A stretch of 64,000 nucleotides of DNA from Nitrosomonas sp. (GTDB taxonomy: Bacteria; Pseudomonadota; Gammaproteobacteria; Burkholderiales; Nitrosomonadaceae): positions 124,001 through 188,000 of the forward strand of contig JAMWZY010000001.1 of NCBI GenBank assembly GCA_024281825.1. The letters are read 5' to 3'. The notes beneath the pieces were generated by a model. The model did no database searches and had not been told where the DNA came from. It saw only the letters and a list, made by a program, of their open reading frames with translations. Positions 38,765-49,963 of this stretch are shown piece after piece. Both the position numbers and the translations under genes were made by a program. Within the stretch, counting starts at the first letter, position 1. The number at the start of each line of letters is the position of its first letter.

Positions 38765-40111
38765 CTATTTAACCAGCATAGCATTAATCTGTATTAATTC
38801 GTCCTCGTCCAACTCCCCGGTTTCTGCGATTAAACGTAATCGTGACATTAAATAGCTATGGTAGGCTTTGGCTAAGTCGCGTTTGGCAGCATATGTTTGT
38901 TGCTGTGCATTTAAAACATCGACCTCTGTGCGGACGCCAACTTGTTGGCCCAGCATTGTTGATTCCAGTTGCGTCTGACTGGATTTGTAAGCTTGTTTCA
39001 ATGCATTGATTTGAGCGATACCGTTAGTAACATTCAGGAACTGCTGGCGTGCTTGTAAGGTAATGTTTCTCCGGGTGTTTTCCAAATCGTGATAGGCTTT
39101 TTCTTTTAATGCGACCGCTTCACGGACCCGGGATTGTACTGAAAAGCCCTGAAATATCGGGACATTGAGTTGTACACCGATGGATTTTGATGTGAGATCA
39201 ATACCACGGCCAGTAATTGCCGCGCCAACGTTGGCCTGGTCACTATATTGGGCAACCAAATCTAATGTTGGATAATGCTGCGCATTGATTCTTTTCACCT
39301 CTTGGAGCGCTAATTCATAAGCGGCCTGCTGTATTTTTAGCGTAAAATTTTGCGCTTCGGCGGCTTGCACCCATTCATCCATGGTCTTGTATTTCAACCC
39401 AGTCAATTCAGAAATGATTTCTTTTGTGCCTGTTAGATTTTCAGGAAACCGGGTCGTGACGCTTTGTAGCGTACGTTTCCGAATTTCCAGTGCATTTCGC
39501 GCGGCAATTTCTTGCGATAGCGTCAAATCGTAACGCGCTTGCGCTTCATTAGTGTCAACGATGGTGGCAGTACCTACTTCGAAATTGCGTTTAGCTTGCT
39601 CCAATTGTTTTTGGATGGCCTTTTTCTGTGTTTCGGCGACTTCCACATCGATTTGTGCGTCCAACACATCAAAGTAGGCTTGCGAAACGCGTAGGATCAA
39701 ATCCTGTCCAGCCACGATAAATTGCGCATCGGCTTTACTGACTTCTGTTTTGGATTGCTGATAGATAATGATGTTTTCCATGCGAAACAACGGCTGTGTT
39801 GCCGTCAAAACGAGGCTTCCCGTATGGATAGTATTCTCAGGAGGATTGGTCGTTAATCCTCCCGCGGCAGAAATTCTTCCTACATCGATTTGTTGAATAT
39901 TACGATTGGCAGAGAATGCAATATTCGGTAAAAAACCGGCCCGACCCTGGGTGGTTTTTTCTTGGCTTGCTTCATAAGCAGCTCGTGCTGAGCGGTACTG
40001 TGCATCGTGCGCCAATGCATCTTGGTATACACCCATTAAATCCGCCGCTGTGAGTGGGGGATGCCAAAAGGCAGTGATGAATGCGATTAGAACCAATTGC
40101 CACGATTTCAT
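38765..40111 (-). CDS. TolC-family outer-membrane efflux protein
   Basis: 448 residues from the ATG at 40111, which opens a signal peptide (MKSWQLVLIAFITAFW, cleaved near LTAA). A longer frame to 40231 would overlap the methyltransferase gene. Paired OEP repeats are visible: ADLMGVYQDALAHDAQYRSA, then YFDVLDAQIDVEVAETQKKA; and KEKAYHDLENTRRNITLQAR, then YKSSQTQLESTMLGQQVGVR. DVLNAQQ is the conserved TolC signature. It forms the trimeric exit duct of type I secretion or RND export. It follows a Pcm-like gene, an order frequent in proteobacteria. Confidence 0.94.
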   Translation of the reverse strand: MKSWQLVLIAFITAFWHPPLTAADLMGVYQDALAHDAQYRSARAAYEASQEKTTQGRAGFLPNIAFSANRNIQQIDVGRISAAGGLTTNPPENTIHTGSLVLTATQPLFRMENIIIYQQSKTEVSKADAQFIVAGQDLILRVSQAYFDVLDAQIDVEVAETQKKAIQKQLEQAKRNFEVGTATIVDTNEAQARYDLTLSQEIAARNALEIRKRTLQSVTTRFPENLTGTKEIISELTGLKYKTMDEWVQAAEAQNFTLKIQQAAYELALQEVKRINAQHYPTLDLVAQYSDQANVGAAITGRGIDLTSKSIGVQLNVPIFQGFSVQSRVREAVALKEKAYHDLENTRRNITLQARQQFLNVTNGIAQINALKQAYKSSQTQLESTMLGQQVGVRTEVDVLNAQQQTYAAKRDLAKAYHSYLMSRLRLIAETGELDEDELIQINAMLVK

Positions 40112-40199
40112 ACTGATTTCCGATCGTTTCGGAATCAATGAGACAGTACCAATAGTAGGCTCGTTGTGATAATGATCACCGCTAAGTTTTTTTTGAGAT

Positions 40200-40862
40200 T
40201 CAAAATAAAAATTTTTCCGGTTGTTGTGCATTCATTAGGGGAGTGACACTGGTTTCAAAAAGATTACGAGTTGTAAACTCTGTTAATCCGGTACGCGTAA
40301 TCAACAACGCTTGCATGGCAGGATCTTCTCCGACGATCGCAAACAAGCGGCCGCCAATATTCAAGCTTTGTTTAAAAACTTCCGGCAATACCGGAGTCGA
40401 TCCAGTGAGTGCGATAACATCATAAGGGGCATGTTTAGTCCATCCTTGCGCAGCATCGCCTTGTTCAAGCGTGGCATTCTGGATGTTATACCCTTTTAGA
40501 TTTTTCTCTGCCAGTGATTTAAGTTCCGGCAAGATTTCCACGCTGTATACGTGATTGCCTTTTTCAGCTAGTAGCGCAGTCATATAGCCGCTGCCGCTGC
40601 CCACTTCTAAAATTTTATCGCTTTTTGTGATTTTAAGTTCTTGTAGAATACGTGCTTCAACCTTGGGCGCAAGCATGATTTGCCCATATCCCAAAGGAAT
40701 TTCCATATCAACAAAAGCCAGTGAGCGATTTTCAGAGGGGACGAAATCTTCCCGTTTAATTTTGTATAACATATCTAAAACACTATCATCCAAAACATAC
40801 CATGGACGAATTTGCTGCGTTACCATAATAGATCGAGTTTCTTCGAGATTCATTGTAATCAT
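40200..40862 (-). CDS. protein-L-isoaspartate O-methyltransferase-like protein
   Basis: 220 residues (about 217 if the second ATG is used). The SAM-binding motif KILEVGSGSGYMTALLAEKG and the preceding PLGYGQIMLAPKVEARILQEL belong to the PCMT family that repairs isoaspartyl residues. This subgroup, found next to tolC, has a Q-I-M in place of the catalytic Ser/Thr-containing 'GQTIS' motif, so repair activity is uncertain. It is divergent from thiC. Confidence 0.88.
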   Translation of the reverse strand: MITMNLEETRSIMVTQQIRPWYVLDDSVLDMLYKIKREDFVPSENRSLAFVDMEIPLGYGQIMLAPKVEARILQELKITKSDKILEVGSGSGYMTALLAEKGNHVYSVEILPELKSLAEKNLKGYNIQNATLEQGDAAQGWTKHAPYDVIALTGSTPVLPEVFKQSLNIGGRLFAIVGEDPAMQALLITRTGLTEFTTRNLFETSVTPLMNAQQPEKFLF

Positions 40863-40924
40863 CCGTTTTTTTTAATTCGATAGAGTAAGACTTGCAATTA
40901 TTTCATATTTCCATTAGCTTCACA

Positions 40925-42957
<2,033 letters not shown>

Positions 42958-43004
42958 GTTCTTTTTTCGTATCCAATTAATTTTACAGGCGTACCAATAG
43001 CGCA

Positions 43005-43829
43005 ATGGATTTTATTTTATTATTAAAAGCGTTCATTCTGGGCGTAGTGGAAGGAATGACCGAGTTTCTTCCCATTTCTTCTACCGGTCATTTAATTTTG
43101 ATCGGGAGTTTATTGGATTTCAATGATGAACGCGGTAAAGTTTTTACTATTGCGATTCAGTTTGGAGCTATTTTGGCTGTTTGCTGGGAATATCGCAGCA
43201 AAGTGATGCAAGTGATCAGTGGTGTTGGTCGTGATGCTGCTTCGAATCAATTTGTGATGAACCTCATGATTGCATTTTTGCCTGCTGCAATATTGGGGTT
43301 TTTCTTTATTAAAATCATTAAAGATTATTTATTTCACCCTACCCCGATTGCGATCGCATTGATTGTCGGTGGTTTGTTGATTTTATGGGCAGAGCGCCGA
43401 GAACACGTCATCGAAGTTGAAAGTATTGATGACATGGATTGGAAACATGCGCTTAAGGTTGGCTGTGCGCAATGCTTGGCGCTTATTCCCGGTACATCGC
43501 GTTCAGGTGCTACCATTATCGGGGGGTTACTTTTTGGTTTATCCCGCAAAACTGCTGCGGAATTTTCTTTTTTTCTGGCGATTCCCACGATGTTCGCTGC
43601 AACGGTCTATGATGTCTACAAAAATCGTGAATTCCTCGAATGGGGTGATTTCAGCATGTTTGCGGTTGGTTTCGTCGCGGCTTTTATCAGTGCATTAATC
43701 GCGGTACGGGGGCTGGTTCGTTTCGTCAGCAATCACGATTTTACGATTTTTGCTTGGTATCGTATTGTATTCGGCATCGTTATTCTGTTTACAGCGTATG
43801 GCGGTGTGATCGAGTGGTCTAAAGTTTAA
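43005..43829 (+). CDS. uppP: undecaprenyl-diphosphate phosphatase
   Basis: 274 residues with about eight membrane helices. It regenerates undecaprenyl phosphate for peptidoglycan export and gives bacitracin resistance (BacA). Motif 1, [17 protein letters not shown], and motif 2, [13 protein letters not shown], contain the catalytic Glu, Ser/Thr and Arg. It lies between thiC and a porin gene with no obvious operon partner. Confidence 0.97.
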   Translation: MDFILLLKAFILGVVEGMTEFLPISSTGHLILIGSLLDFNDERGKVFTIAIQFGAILAVCWEYRSKVMQVISGVGRDAASNQFVMNLMIAFLPAAILGFFFIKIIKDYLFHPTPIAIALIVGGLLILWAERREHVIEVESIDDMDWKHALKVGCAQCLALIPGTSRSGATIIGGLLFGLSRKTAAEFSFFLAIPTMFAATVYDVYKNREFLEWGDFSMFAVGFVAAFISALIAVRGLVRFVSNHDFTIFAWYRIVFGIVILFTAYGGVIEWSKV

Positions 43830-43859
43830 ATTAATCTACTACAGTCTCATCATTTTTTA

Positions 43860-45215
43860 ATGCAATGTAATATATTGAAACCTGCAATTCGGCTTCTTTT
43901 TGCCATTGCAAGCACGGTTATTTTTACCATGCAACCGAATAGCCTTTATGCGAATAGTTTTAGAAACCTGTTAAGTAGCAGCAGGCTGGAATTTGGCGGT
44001 TGGATTCATGGCGGAGCAACATTTAATCCCAGTCAAAGCAATGGTTTTAATGGTCCGGTCATTTTTGCCGACCAAGCCAATCGGTTTCAATTGAACCAAT
44101 TAAATTTATTCATGCAGCGACCGGTTAGAACCATCGGCAATACCTTCGATTGGGGCGGGCGTTTTGATTTTATGTTTGGGACCGACGCGATATTTACGCA
44201 GGCATTCGGTACGCCAACTTTTGATGTCAATTCCGGAGAACTGTTAAAAAGAAGTAACTGGGATCTGGACTTATGTTGTTCTTCCTCAAGAACTTATGGG
44301 ATTGCGTTGCCGCAAGCCTATTTGGAAACGTTTGTACCAATTGGTAATGGATTCAATGTCAAGCTTGGCCATTTCTATACCCCGACTGGATTTGAGACAG
44401 TTCCGGCGCCTGATAATTTTTTCTATACCCGCGCTTATACTTTAAATGTCGGCGAACCTTTTACGCATACCGGGATGCTTGCAAACTATAACTTCAACAG
44501 TAACTGGACTGTCTTGGCGGGAACACTTACCGGTAGCGCCAATGGCGGCTGGGATGGTGGTTGGGACAAACAGCTTGGGAACTGGAGTGGTATTGCCGGT
44601 TTTACATGGAGCAGCAATAATAAAGCCACTTCCTTGCATTTTTCCGGTACCTATGGTGAAACCTCGACGCGTAGCAGCGAAATATGGGCCTTTTATAATA
44701 TCGTATTCCAGCACCGAATTACCCCTAAAACGCTGTTTGTTTTACACCATGTCTATGGATATGCCGGCGGTGTATTGCTGAATAATCTGAAATATACCAA
44801 TGTCATTAAAGATGCAGAATGGATGAGTGCAATCGCGCATTTATACTACGATCTAACCGAAAATGTATCAATCGGTTTCCGCGGTGAGTGGTACCGTGAT
44901 GATGCAGGTTTTCGTAATCCATCGCCATTTCGCATCGCGGCTGCCGCGAACAATGTAAATGGCACAGCAATCAGTTATGCGGGTAATTTGAGCAGCGTTA
45001 CAGCCACCCCCGCTGATTATTATGCTGCAACAATCGGATTGAATTGGAAAATAGCTCGTTCGTTGCGGCTTAAATGGGATTGGTTAAAAAAACTTAATCT
45101 TCGACCCAATATTCGCTATGACCGTGTTGACGCTCTCGGTGCACCTGCCTATAGGCCATTTGCCGGGAATAAGGATCAGATATTGTTTTCACTGGATTTC
45201 ATGTTGCCTTTTTAG
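43860..45215 (+). CDS. outer-membrane beta-barrel porin (BBP2-like)
   Basis: 451 residues. The signal peptide runs to about residue 32 (LLFAIASTVIFTMQPNSLYA). The mature chain alternates polar and aromatic residues and ends in Phe (FSLDFMLPF), typical of an outer-membrane barrel. The segment LEFGGWIHGGATFNPSQSNG and NLFMQRPV with GRFDFMFGTD is characteristic of the beta-barrel porin-2 group. Solute specificity is unknown. Confidence 0.88.
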   Translation: MQCNILKPAIRLLFAIASTVIFTMQPNSLYANSFRNLLSSSRLEFGGWIHGGATFNPSQSNGFNGPVIFADQANRFQLNQLNLFMQRPVRTIGNTFDWGGRFDFMFGTDAIFTQAFGTPTFDVNSGELLKRSNWDLDLCCSSSRTYGIALPQAYLETFVPIGNGFNVKLGHFYTPTGFETVPAPDNFFYTRAYTLNVGEPFTHTGMLANYNFNSNWTVLAGTLTGSANGGWDGGWDKQLGNWSGIAGFTWSSNNKATSLHFSGTYGETSTRSSEIWAFYNIVFQHRITPKTLFVLHHVYGYAGGVLLNNLKYTNVIKDAEWMSAIAHLYYDLTENVSIGFRGEWYRDDAGFRNPSPFRIAAAANNVNGTAISYAGNLSSVTATPADYYAATIGLNWKIARSLRLKWDWLKKLNLRPNIRYDRVDALGAPAYRPFAGNKDQILFSLDFMLPF

Positions 45216-45434
45216 TGAATTTCGAACGAAAATCTTTCAAAGGGGGTGCGGAATAATAAAGGCTGTCAGTTTTATAGCCTCCTTTCAAACACAATATTAT
45301 TGAAACTACCGGAAAGCGTTATTTTATGAGATTGTTTTGTTGTTAAACAGTTATTTAGGTTTGTATTGATGACGTTTCAAATATTGCTGGTTTTTTGCGT
45401 TGCCAAATGACTGAACATTTAGGTAAAAATAATT

Positions 45435-46955
45435 GTGCTGAATATTTTTGTTTCTTACGATCGTGAAGATACCGATTTCAGTGAGGTCGTGCAGGTTAAA
45501 CTTCACAAAGCCGGTTATGAGATTTTTATGGATCAGGAGCAACTCAACGCAGGCGATAATTGGCGAGAAAAGATCGATCAAGCCATCCGCTACTCTCAGG
45601 CGCTCATTGTGATCATGACACCCGAGGCAGCCGTGTCTCCATACGTCAATTATGAGTGGGCATTTGCATTAGGTGCGGGGGTGACGGTGGTTCCACTGGA
45701 ATTGCGAGCAACGGATTTTCATCCGCGACTCGATGTACTGCAGCGGCTGGATTTTACCGGCAAATCCCGTCCTTGGGAAAAGTTGTTGCATGAATTGGAA
45801 AAAGCAGGCACCACCAGCACAGCCACGACAATCCCCGTTGCAGAAATTGCTCCACCCGCTGTTAAACGAGCTGTTGCAGCCCTAGATAACCTAGACGCGA
45901 AGGAACACCTTTTGGCGATCGAGAATCTTGCGCAAATGGACCATCCTGCGGCTCTAGCGGCTTTGGCAAAAGCCCTGAATCATCCCAACAAATCTATCCG
46001 CATTGCAGCGGCGTTCAATTATCCCGATCGGAAAGATCCACGCATACTTCCAGGGATGTTTGAGGTGTATAACGATTATAGGATGGTAGAAATCTGGTAT
46101 TACCAAAAAAAGAAAAGCTTGCTCGATACTATTGAGCAAATGGGAGTAGTTGCGGTTCCGATCCTGCTAGAGTTTTTGCAGCATGATAACCGCGATATAC
46201 GATGTGAAGCTATTGCTGCGCTTGGGTTATTGAAGCCTGCAGATGGCGTTCAGCCCTTGCTTGATGCGTTAAAGGACACGGATGAATACGTACGAATCTA
46301 TGCCATTCGTACCTTAGGCAATTTTGATTTACTCAGTAATGAATCTATAGCGGAGCATTTGCAGCTCTTTTTACAGGATGACGATAAGCAGTTTCGCGAG
46401 GTTGCTGTGGAAACGCTGGGTAAGCTTAAAGCTAAGCAAGCGGTAGATGAGTTGATACGGCTGTTGCAAGAAGATCGCTCCGATATCCGTAGCAAAGCAG
46501 CAACAGCATTAGGTTATATTGGTGAGAAAACAGCTTTGCCCGCATTACGGGCAGCGTTAAAAGATAAAGCGATCGAGAAGGAAGTTATTTTGGCGCTCGG
46601 ATTTTTGGGTAATTCCAATGCAATTCCTGATTTACGCGAAATTTTATACAGTGACACTTATACACATGGTGCACGCTGCTCTGCGGCAGTATCATTACTA
46701 CACTTGAGAGATAGTACAGTTATTCCAGATATTATTAGCATGATTATAATGGATGGTACTTTCTGGTTTTCAGCGAAATATGAAATCATTGGTGCAATGG
46801 CGAATCTTGGAGAGGCTGCTGTTGCGGGATTAATCGATATCCTTATTAATGAACAAATGGATTCGGGTTTACAGGAAGAAGTCGCAAAAGCTCTAGGGCG
46901 CATCAATACGGATGCCGCGCGAGCAGCTGTTAAACGATGGGAGTATAAGCGCTAA
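45435..46955 (+). CDS. TIR-domain protein with HEAT repeats
   Basis: 506 residues. Residues 1-122 are a TIR domain: LNIFVSYDREDTDF (beta A), then GYEIFMDQEQLNAGDNWREKI (box 2-like), IVIMTPEAAVSPYVNYEWAF with E74 at the position of the NADase catalytic Glu, and the VVPLELRATDF strand. From about 145 to 506 it has seven or eight HEAT/PBS-lyase-type repeats (for example IRCEAIAALGLLKPADGVQP and IRSKAATALGYIGEKTALPA). The GTG start has only a weak ribosome site. Bacterial TIR proteins often cleave NAD+ in antiphage defence; here the HEAT array would be the sensor. That role is inferred. A decayed copy of its C-terminus lies 2 kb downstream. Confidence 0.88.
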   Translation: MLNIFVSYDREDTDFSEVVQVKLHKAGYEIFMDQEQLNAGDNWREKIDQAIRYSQALIVIMTPEAAVSPYVNYEWAFALGAGVTVVPLELRATDFHPRLDVLQRLDFTGKSRPWEKLLHELEKAGTTSTATTIPVAEIAPPAVKRAVAALDNLDAKEHLLAIENLAQMDHPAALAALAKALNHPNKSIRIAAAFNYPDRKDPRILPGMFEVYNDYRMVEIWYYQKKKSLLDTIEQMGVVAVPILLEFLQHDNRDIRCEAIAALGLLKPADGVQPLLDALKDTDEYVRIYAIRTLGNFDLLSNESIAEHLQLFLQDDDKQFREVAVETLGKLKAKQAVDELIRLLQEDRSDIRSKAATALGYIGEKTALPALRAALKDKAIEKEVILALGFLGNSNAIPDLREILYSDTYTHGARCSAAVSLLHLRDSTVIPDIISMIIMDGTFWFSAKYEIIGAMANLGEAAVAGLIDILINEQMDSGLQEEVAKALGRINTDAARAAVKRWEYKR

Positions 46956-47208
46956 GGCTTAGATTAAGCCGATGGAAACACTTCAAGAGACCTTTGGTAA
47001 AAAGTAGATTTAGCTGCACGAGGCGATATAATTTATTTTTGAATCATAGTTTGAAAAATTCATATCCAGATCATCAATGATATCGACTTGAAACGTAATG
47101 ATATCATCCGATTTATTGTTCTAGGATTGTAACCGTGTAAAGGTCTCGATAAGCGGACCAGATTTCAATTGCTGTTGACAGTAGTTACCTTGTGCTTCTT
47201 CCGATGTC

Positions 47209-48711
47209 TTACTTGCACATCTCATGAATGTTGTTGTTTAGTGGTTCCGGATAAGGATAAAGCATGTTCAATGCAATACTTTTTCCGGCCGTTTCAACGA
47301 TACGCACATGTTCTCGCTTAAATTGACGAGCGTGGTGTAAGCCGCAGGAATGGGCAATCATATTGATTTCCTTGTTAACATTTTTAGCGTAATTAGCCAC
47401 GCGCAGATATTTTTCTTCGACTACCAAGCCATTCTGCAAACGTACATCATGTGTTGTGACCCCGGTTGGACAGGTATTGAGATGACAACGCATTGCTTGA
47501 ATGCAGCCAAGTGAGAACATGAAGCCTCGTGCGGTATTGACAAAATCAGCGCCGGCACAAAGCGCCCATGCACCTTCTGAAGAAGTAACCAATTTTCCGG
47601 CGGCAACAACATAAATGCGGTTCTTTAGGCCGGATTGAATGAGTGCATCGATCACACGTGGTAGCGCCTCTGAAATGGGCAGGCTAACGTGATCCATCAG
47701 GCTTTGAGGCGCCGCACCGCTGCCACCCTCGCCGCCATCAATGGTGAGAAAATCTGGAGCGTATTGCAAGCCGCGACGATTGATGCTATCGCATAATTCA
47801 TTGATGAAATTCCATCCCCCGATGGCTGTTTTGATACCGACTGGTCGCCCGGTCAATTCGCGAAGGTGATTGATTTTGTCTAGCAGTTCATCGATGTTGT
47901 TGATATCCTTGTGGCGGTTCGGGCTGATTGAATCTTGATTGGCAGGAATACCGCGGATTGCAGCAATTTCCTGATGTACTTTACTGGCAGGAAGCAATCC
48001 GCCTTTGCCAGGTTTTGCGCCTTGTGATAATTTAATCTCAAACGCTTTGACAACTTTGCTCAATTCCTTGGCACGTTGTGGCGAGAAATTACCCTGTTCG
48101 TCGCGAATTCCATATTTCGCGGTACCGATTTGCATGATTAAGTCGCAATCGCCTTCCAAATGATACGGCGATAAACCACCTTCACCAGTATTTAACCAGC
48201 AACCGGCTTGTGCTGCTCCGAGTGATAATGCCCGTACAGCAGGCTTGGAAATGGCGCCATAACTCATGCCGCTGATATTAATGATCGATTTGGCTTCGAA
48301 GGGCTGTTCGCAGTAACCTGCGCCGATGTGCAGTGACGGCGTGGGTAATTGGTCTTCTTCCTGAATTGGGAAAGCAGCATTGACAAAAATAACGGAACCA
48401 GGCTGGCGTAAATCGTTAGTGGAGCCAAAACCGACTAAGCTGCCTTTGTTCTTGGCGATTTTATAGATCCAAGTACGTGTGGCACGATTGAAAGGCATTT
48501 CATCACGGTCGTTGGCAAAGAAGTATTGCCGGAAATATTTTCCTTGAGTTTCAAAAAAAAAACGTAAACGTCCGATGACTGGATAATTGCGTAGAATCGA
48601 ATGCTTCTTCTGCGTTACATCTTGAATGAACCAAACAATAACTAAGACGACTGCGATTATCCCCAGCATTGCAGCAATACTAAAAAAAATTAAATCGAGT
48701 GCGTTGGACAT
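47209..48711 (-). CDS. FMN-binding glutamate synthase-family protein (GltB C-terminal-like)
   Basis: 500 residues. One N-terminal membrane helix (about 5-30) precedes a TIM-barrel domain like the FMN and [3Fe-4S] synthase domain of glutamate synthase: INISGMSYGAISKPAVRALS, CWLNTGEGGLSPYH, the KGGLLPASKV loop, DFLTIDGGEGGSGAAPQSL and a cysteine-rich CIQAMRCHLNTCPTGVTTH cluster for iron-sulfur binding. The glutaminase and FAD parts are absent. Substrate is unknown; electron transfer at the membrane is likely. It is transcribed away from the TIR gene, with a short gap. Confidence 0.88.
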   Translation of the reverse strand: MSNALDLIFFSIAAMLGIIAVVLVIVWFIQDVTQKKHSILRNYPVIGRLRFFFETQGKYFRQYFFANDRDEMPFNRATRTWIYKIAKNKGSLVGFGSTNDLRQPGSVIFVNAAFPIQEEDQLPTPSLHIGAGYCEQPFEAKSIINISGMSYGAISKPAVRALSLGAAQAGCWLNTGEGGLSPYHLEGDCDLIMQIGTAKYGIRDEQGNFSPQRAKELSKVVKAFEIKLSQGAKPGKGGLLPASKVHQEIAAIRGIPANQDSISPNRHKDINNIDELLDKINHLRELTGRPVGIKTAIGGWNFINELCDSINRRGLQYAPDFLTIDGGEGGSGAAPQSLMDHVSLPISEALPRVIDALIQSGLKNRIYVVAAGKLVTSSEGAWALCAGADFVNTARGFMFSLGCIQAMRCHLNTCPTGVTTHDVRLQNGLVVEEKYLRVANYAKNVNKEINMIAHSCGLHHARQFKREHVRIVETAGKSIALNMLYPYPEPLNNNIHEMCK

Positions 48712-48756
48712 ATTTTCCCCTTGTTTTTTCTGCAGATTATAGAAGATCTCTATGTA

Positions 48757-48906
48757 TTCGGTAATCTAGGCAATGACTTGCTGTTGCATTTTGAATTTTT
48801 GATGGTGTACCAGTTCGGTTTTGAGTATCCCCCGGAAGCTTTCTATCGGGGCATTATTATAGCAGTCACTCTTGCGGCTCATGGAAGCGACCATACCAAA
48901 TTGTTG
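48757..48906 (-). pseudogene. remnant of IS3-family orfB transposase
   Basis: The minus strand reads SMSRKSDCYNNAPIESFRGI and then LKTELVHHQKFKMQQQ: the conserved block around the catalytic Glu of IS3-family OrfB, with no complete gene on either side. It matches the smaller remnant at 4088-4137, so the same element has left traces at both accessory loci. The decayed HEAT copy starts about 120 bases downstream. Confidence 0.8.
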
Positions 48907-49025
48907 TAATTGATTCTGATCGATTTTTGTTAGATAAAGCTTTTGTTAATTTTGTAATCTTTTTGGCCTATTTTCCTGGATTCTTTGTTTCTAGCAATTT
49001 TTCTGAATTTTCCGACAAGCCCAAC

Positions 49026-49242
49026 ATGATTATAATTGATGGTAATCTCAGGCCTTCATAGCGAAATATGAAACCATTGGTGCAATGGCGAATCTTGGAG
49101 AAGCTGCTGTTGCGGGATTGATCGATATTCTTAATAATGAACAAACGGATTCGGGTTTACAGGAAGAAGCTGCAAATGCTTTAAGGCACATCAATACGAA
49201 TACCGCCCGAGCAGCGTTAAGCGATGGGAATACGATCAACTA
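49026..49242 (+). pseudogene. decayed partial copy of the TIR-HEAT gene (C-terminal HEAT repeats)
   Basis: About 217 bases closely match the 3' end of the TIR-HEAT gene (46739-46955), starting at ATGATTATAAT. The copy reads AKYETIGAMANLGEAAVAGL, then IDILNNEQTDSGLQEEAANA, against AKYEIIGAMANLGEAAVAGL in the intact gene. A stop (TAG) occurs near the start, and a one-base deletion near the end shifts the frame. No TIR domain or upstream part is present. It is a relic of a second gene of the same family. Confidence 0.85.
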
Positions 49243-49278
49243 ATAGGCTATAAACTGATAAAAGCAACCCAAGAGTTA

Positions 49279-49746
49279 CTAACTTTGTACCCATGGCAAT
49301 CCAGCCGCTTTCCATCCCGAAATACTTCCACGGCGATTGTTGTTATCTTTGTCCCCTTCAAAGCCTTCTAAAATGTTATAACATTCGTTAAAGCCTGCCT
49401 CACTTGCCATACTTGCCGCTTGATTGGAACGTACCCCGCTTCGACAAATAAATAATACCGGTCTTGTTTTATCCAGTTGCTGGATTAACTCGTCTAGAAA
49501 ATGTGGATTCAATTGCATGCCGGGATACAAGCGTAATTCAATTTCAATTGCATCCGGAATTCGCCCAACCCAATCCCATTCCGCTTGTGAGCGTACATCG
49601 ACCAATTGTGCGAACTGATTTTTTTGTAATACTTGAATGGCTTCAACGGGCAATAGTGCCCCAGTATAAGGCAGCCCTAGCTCTTGAGCGCGTTGCTGTG
49701 CTTTTTTTAGTAATGCAACCATTATTTCCATAAAATAGCTTTGCAA
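49279..49746 (-). CDS. rhodanese-like sulfurtransferase
   Basis: 155 residues. A single rhodanese domain with the active-site loop C101-R-S-G-V-R-S (LFICRSGVRSNQAA), the LVDVRSQAEWDWVGRIPDA substrate-binding loop and a C-terminal WKAAGLPW. It could carry sulfur for tRNA or cofactor biosynthesis, or detoxify cyanide. Several close start codons exist; MVALLKK is as plausible as the first ATG. It is divergent from mnmG, with parS in the gap. Confidence 0.9.
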   Translation of the reverse strand: MQSYFMEIMVALLKKAQQRAQELGLPYTGALLPVEAIQVLQKNQFAQLVDVRSQAEWDWVGRIPDAIEIELRLYPGMQLNPHFLDELIQQLDKTRPVLFICRSGVRSNQAASMASEAGFNECYNILEGFEGDKDNNNRRGSISGWKAAGLPWVQS

Positions 49747-49833
49747 GTAAAATTTGAGGGATCATTATACCAATACTATGATTTCCACGGGGCTGGGATT
49801 TTTACTGTAGTGGCAGAGGGAAATTTCAAAATG

Positions 49834-49849
49834 TGTTTCACGTGAAACA
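49834..49849. promoter_or_regulatory. parS partition site
   Basis: TGTTTCACGTGAAACA is a perfect 16-bp palindrome identical to the parS consensus bound by chromosomal ParB (Spo0J). It lies 115 bases before mnmG and about 3.5 kb before parB, so it is likely the loading site for the ParB-CTP clamp encoded nearby. No second copy was found by eye in this window. Confidence 0.95.
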
Positions 49850-49963
49850 TCGATTTATTATCATTGACGGTTGTGATGCGATCTCAGGGAAATATAAGGA
49901 ATTTCGCAACGGGTTCTAAACTTAAGGTAATATTAGGCCAGAAAAATTTTTCCTGAGTTCATC

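Noticed and set aside
45240..45300. Possible terminator after the porin gene
   Set aside because: AGGCT/AGCCT arms exist but are short with a 10-base loop; too weak to list as a feature.
48721..48909. 62-codon plus-strand frame
   Set aside because: It is antisense to the recognisable IS3-transposase remnant.
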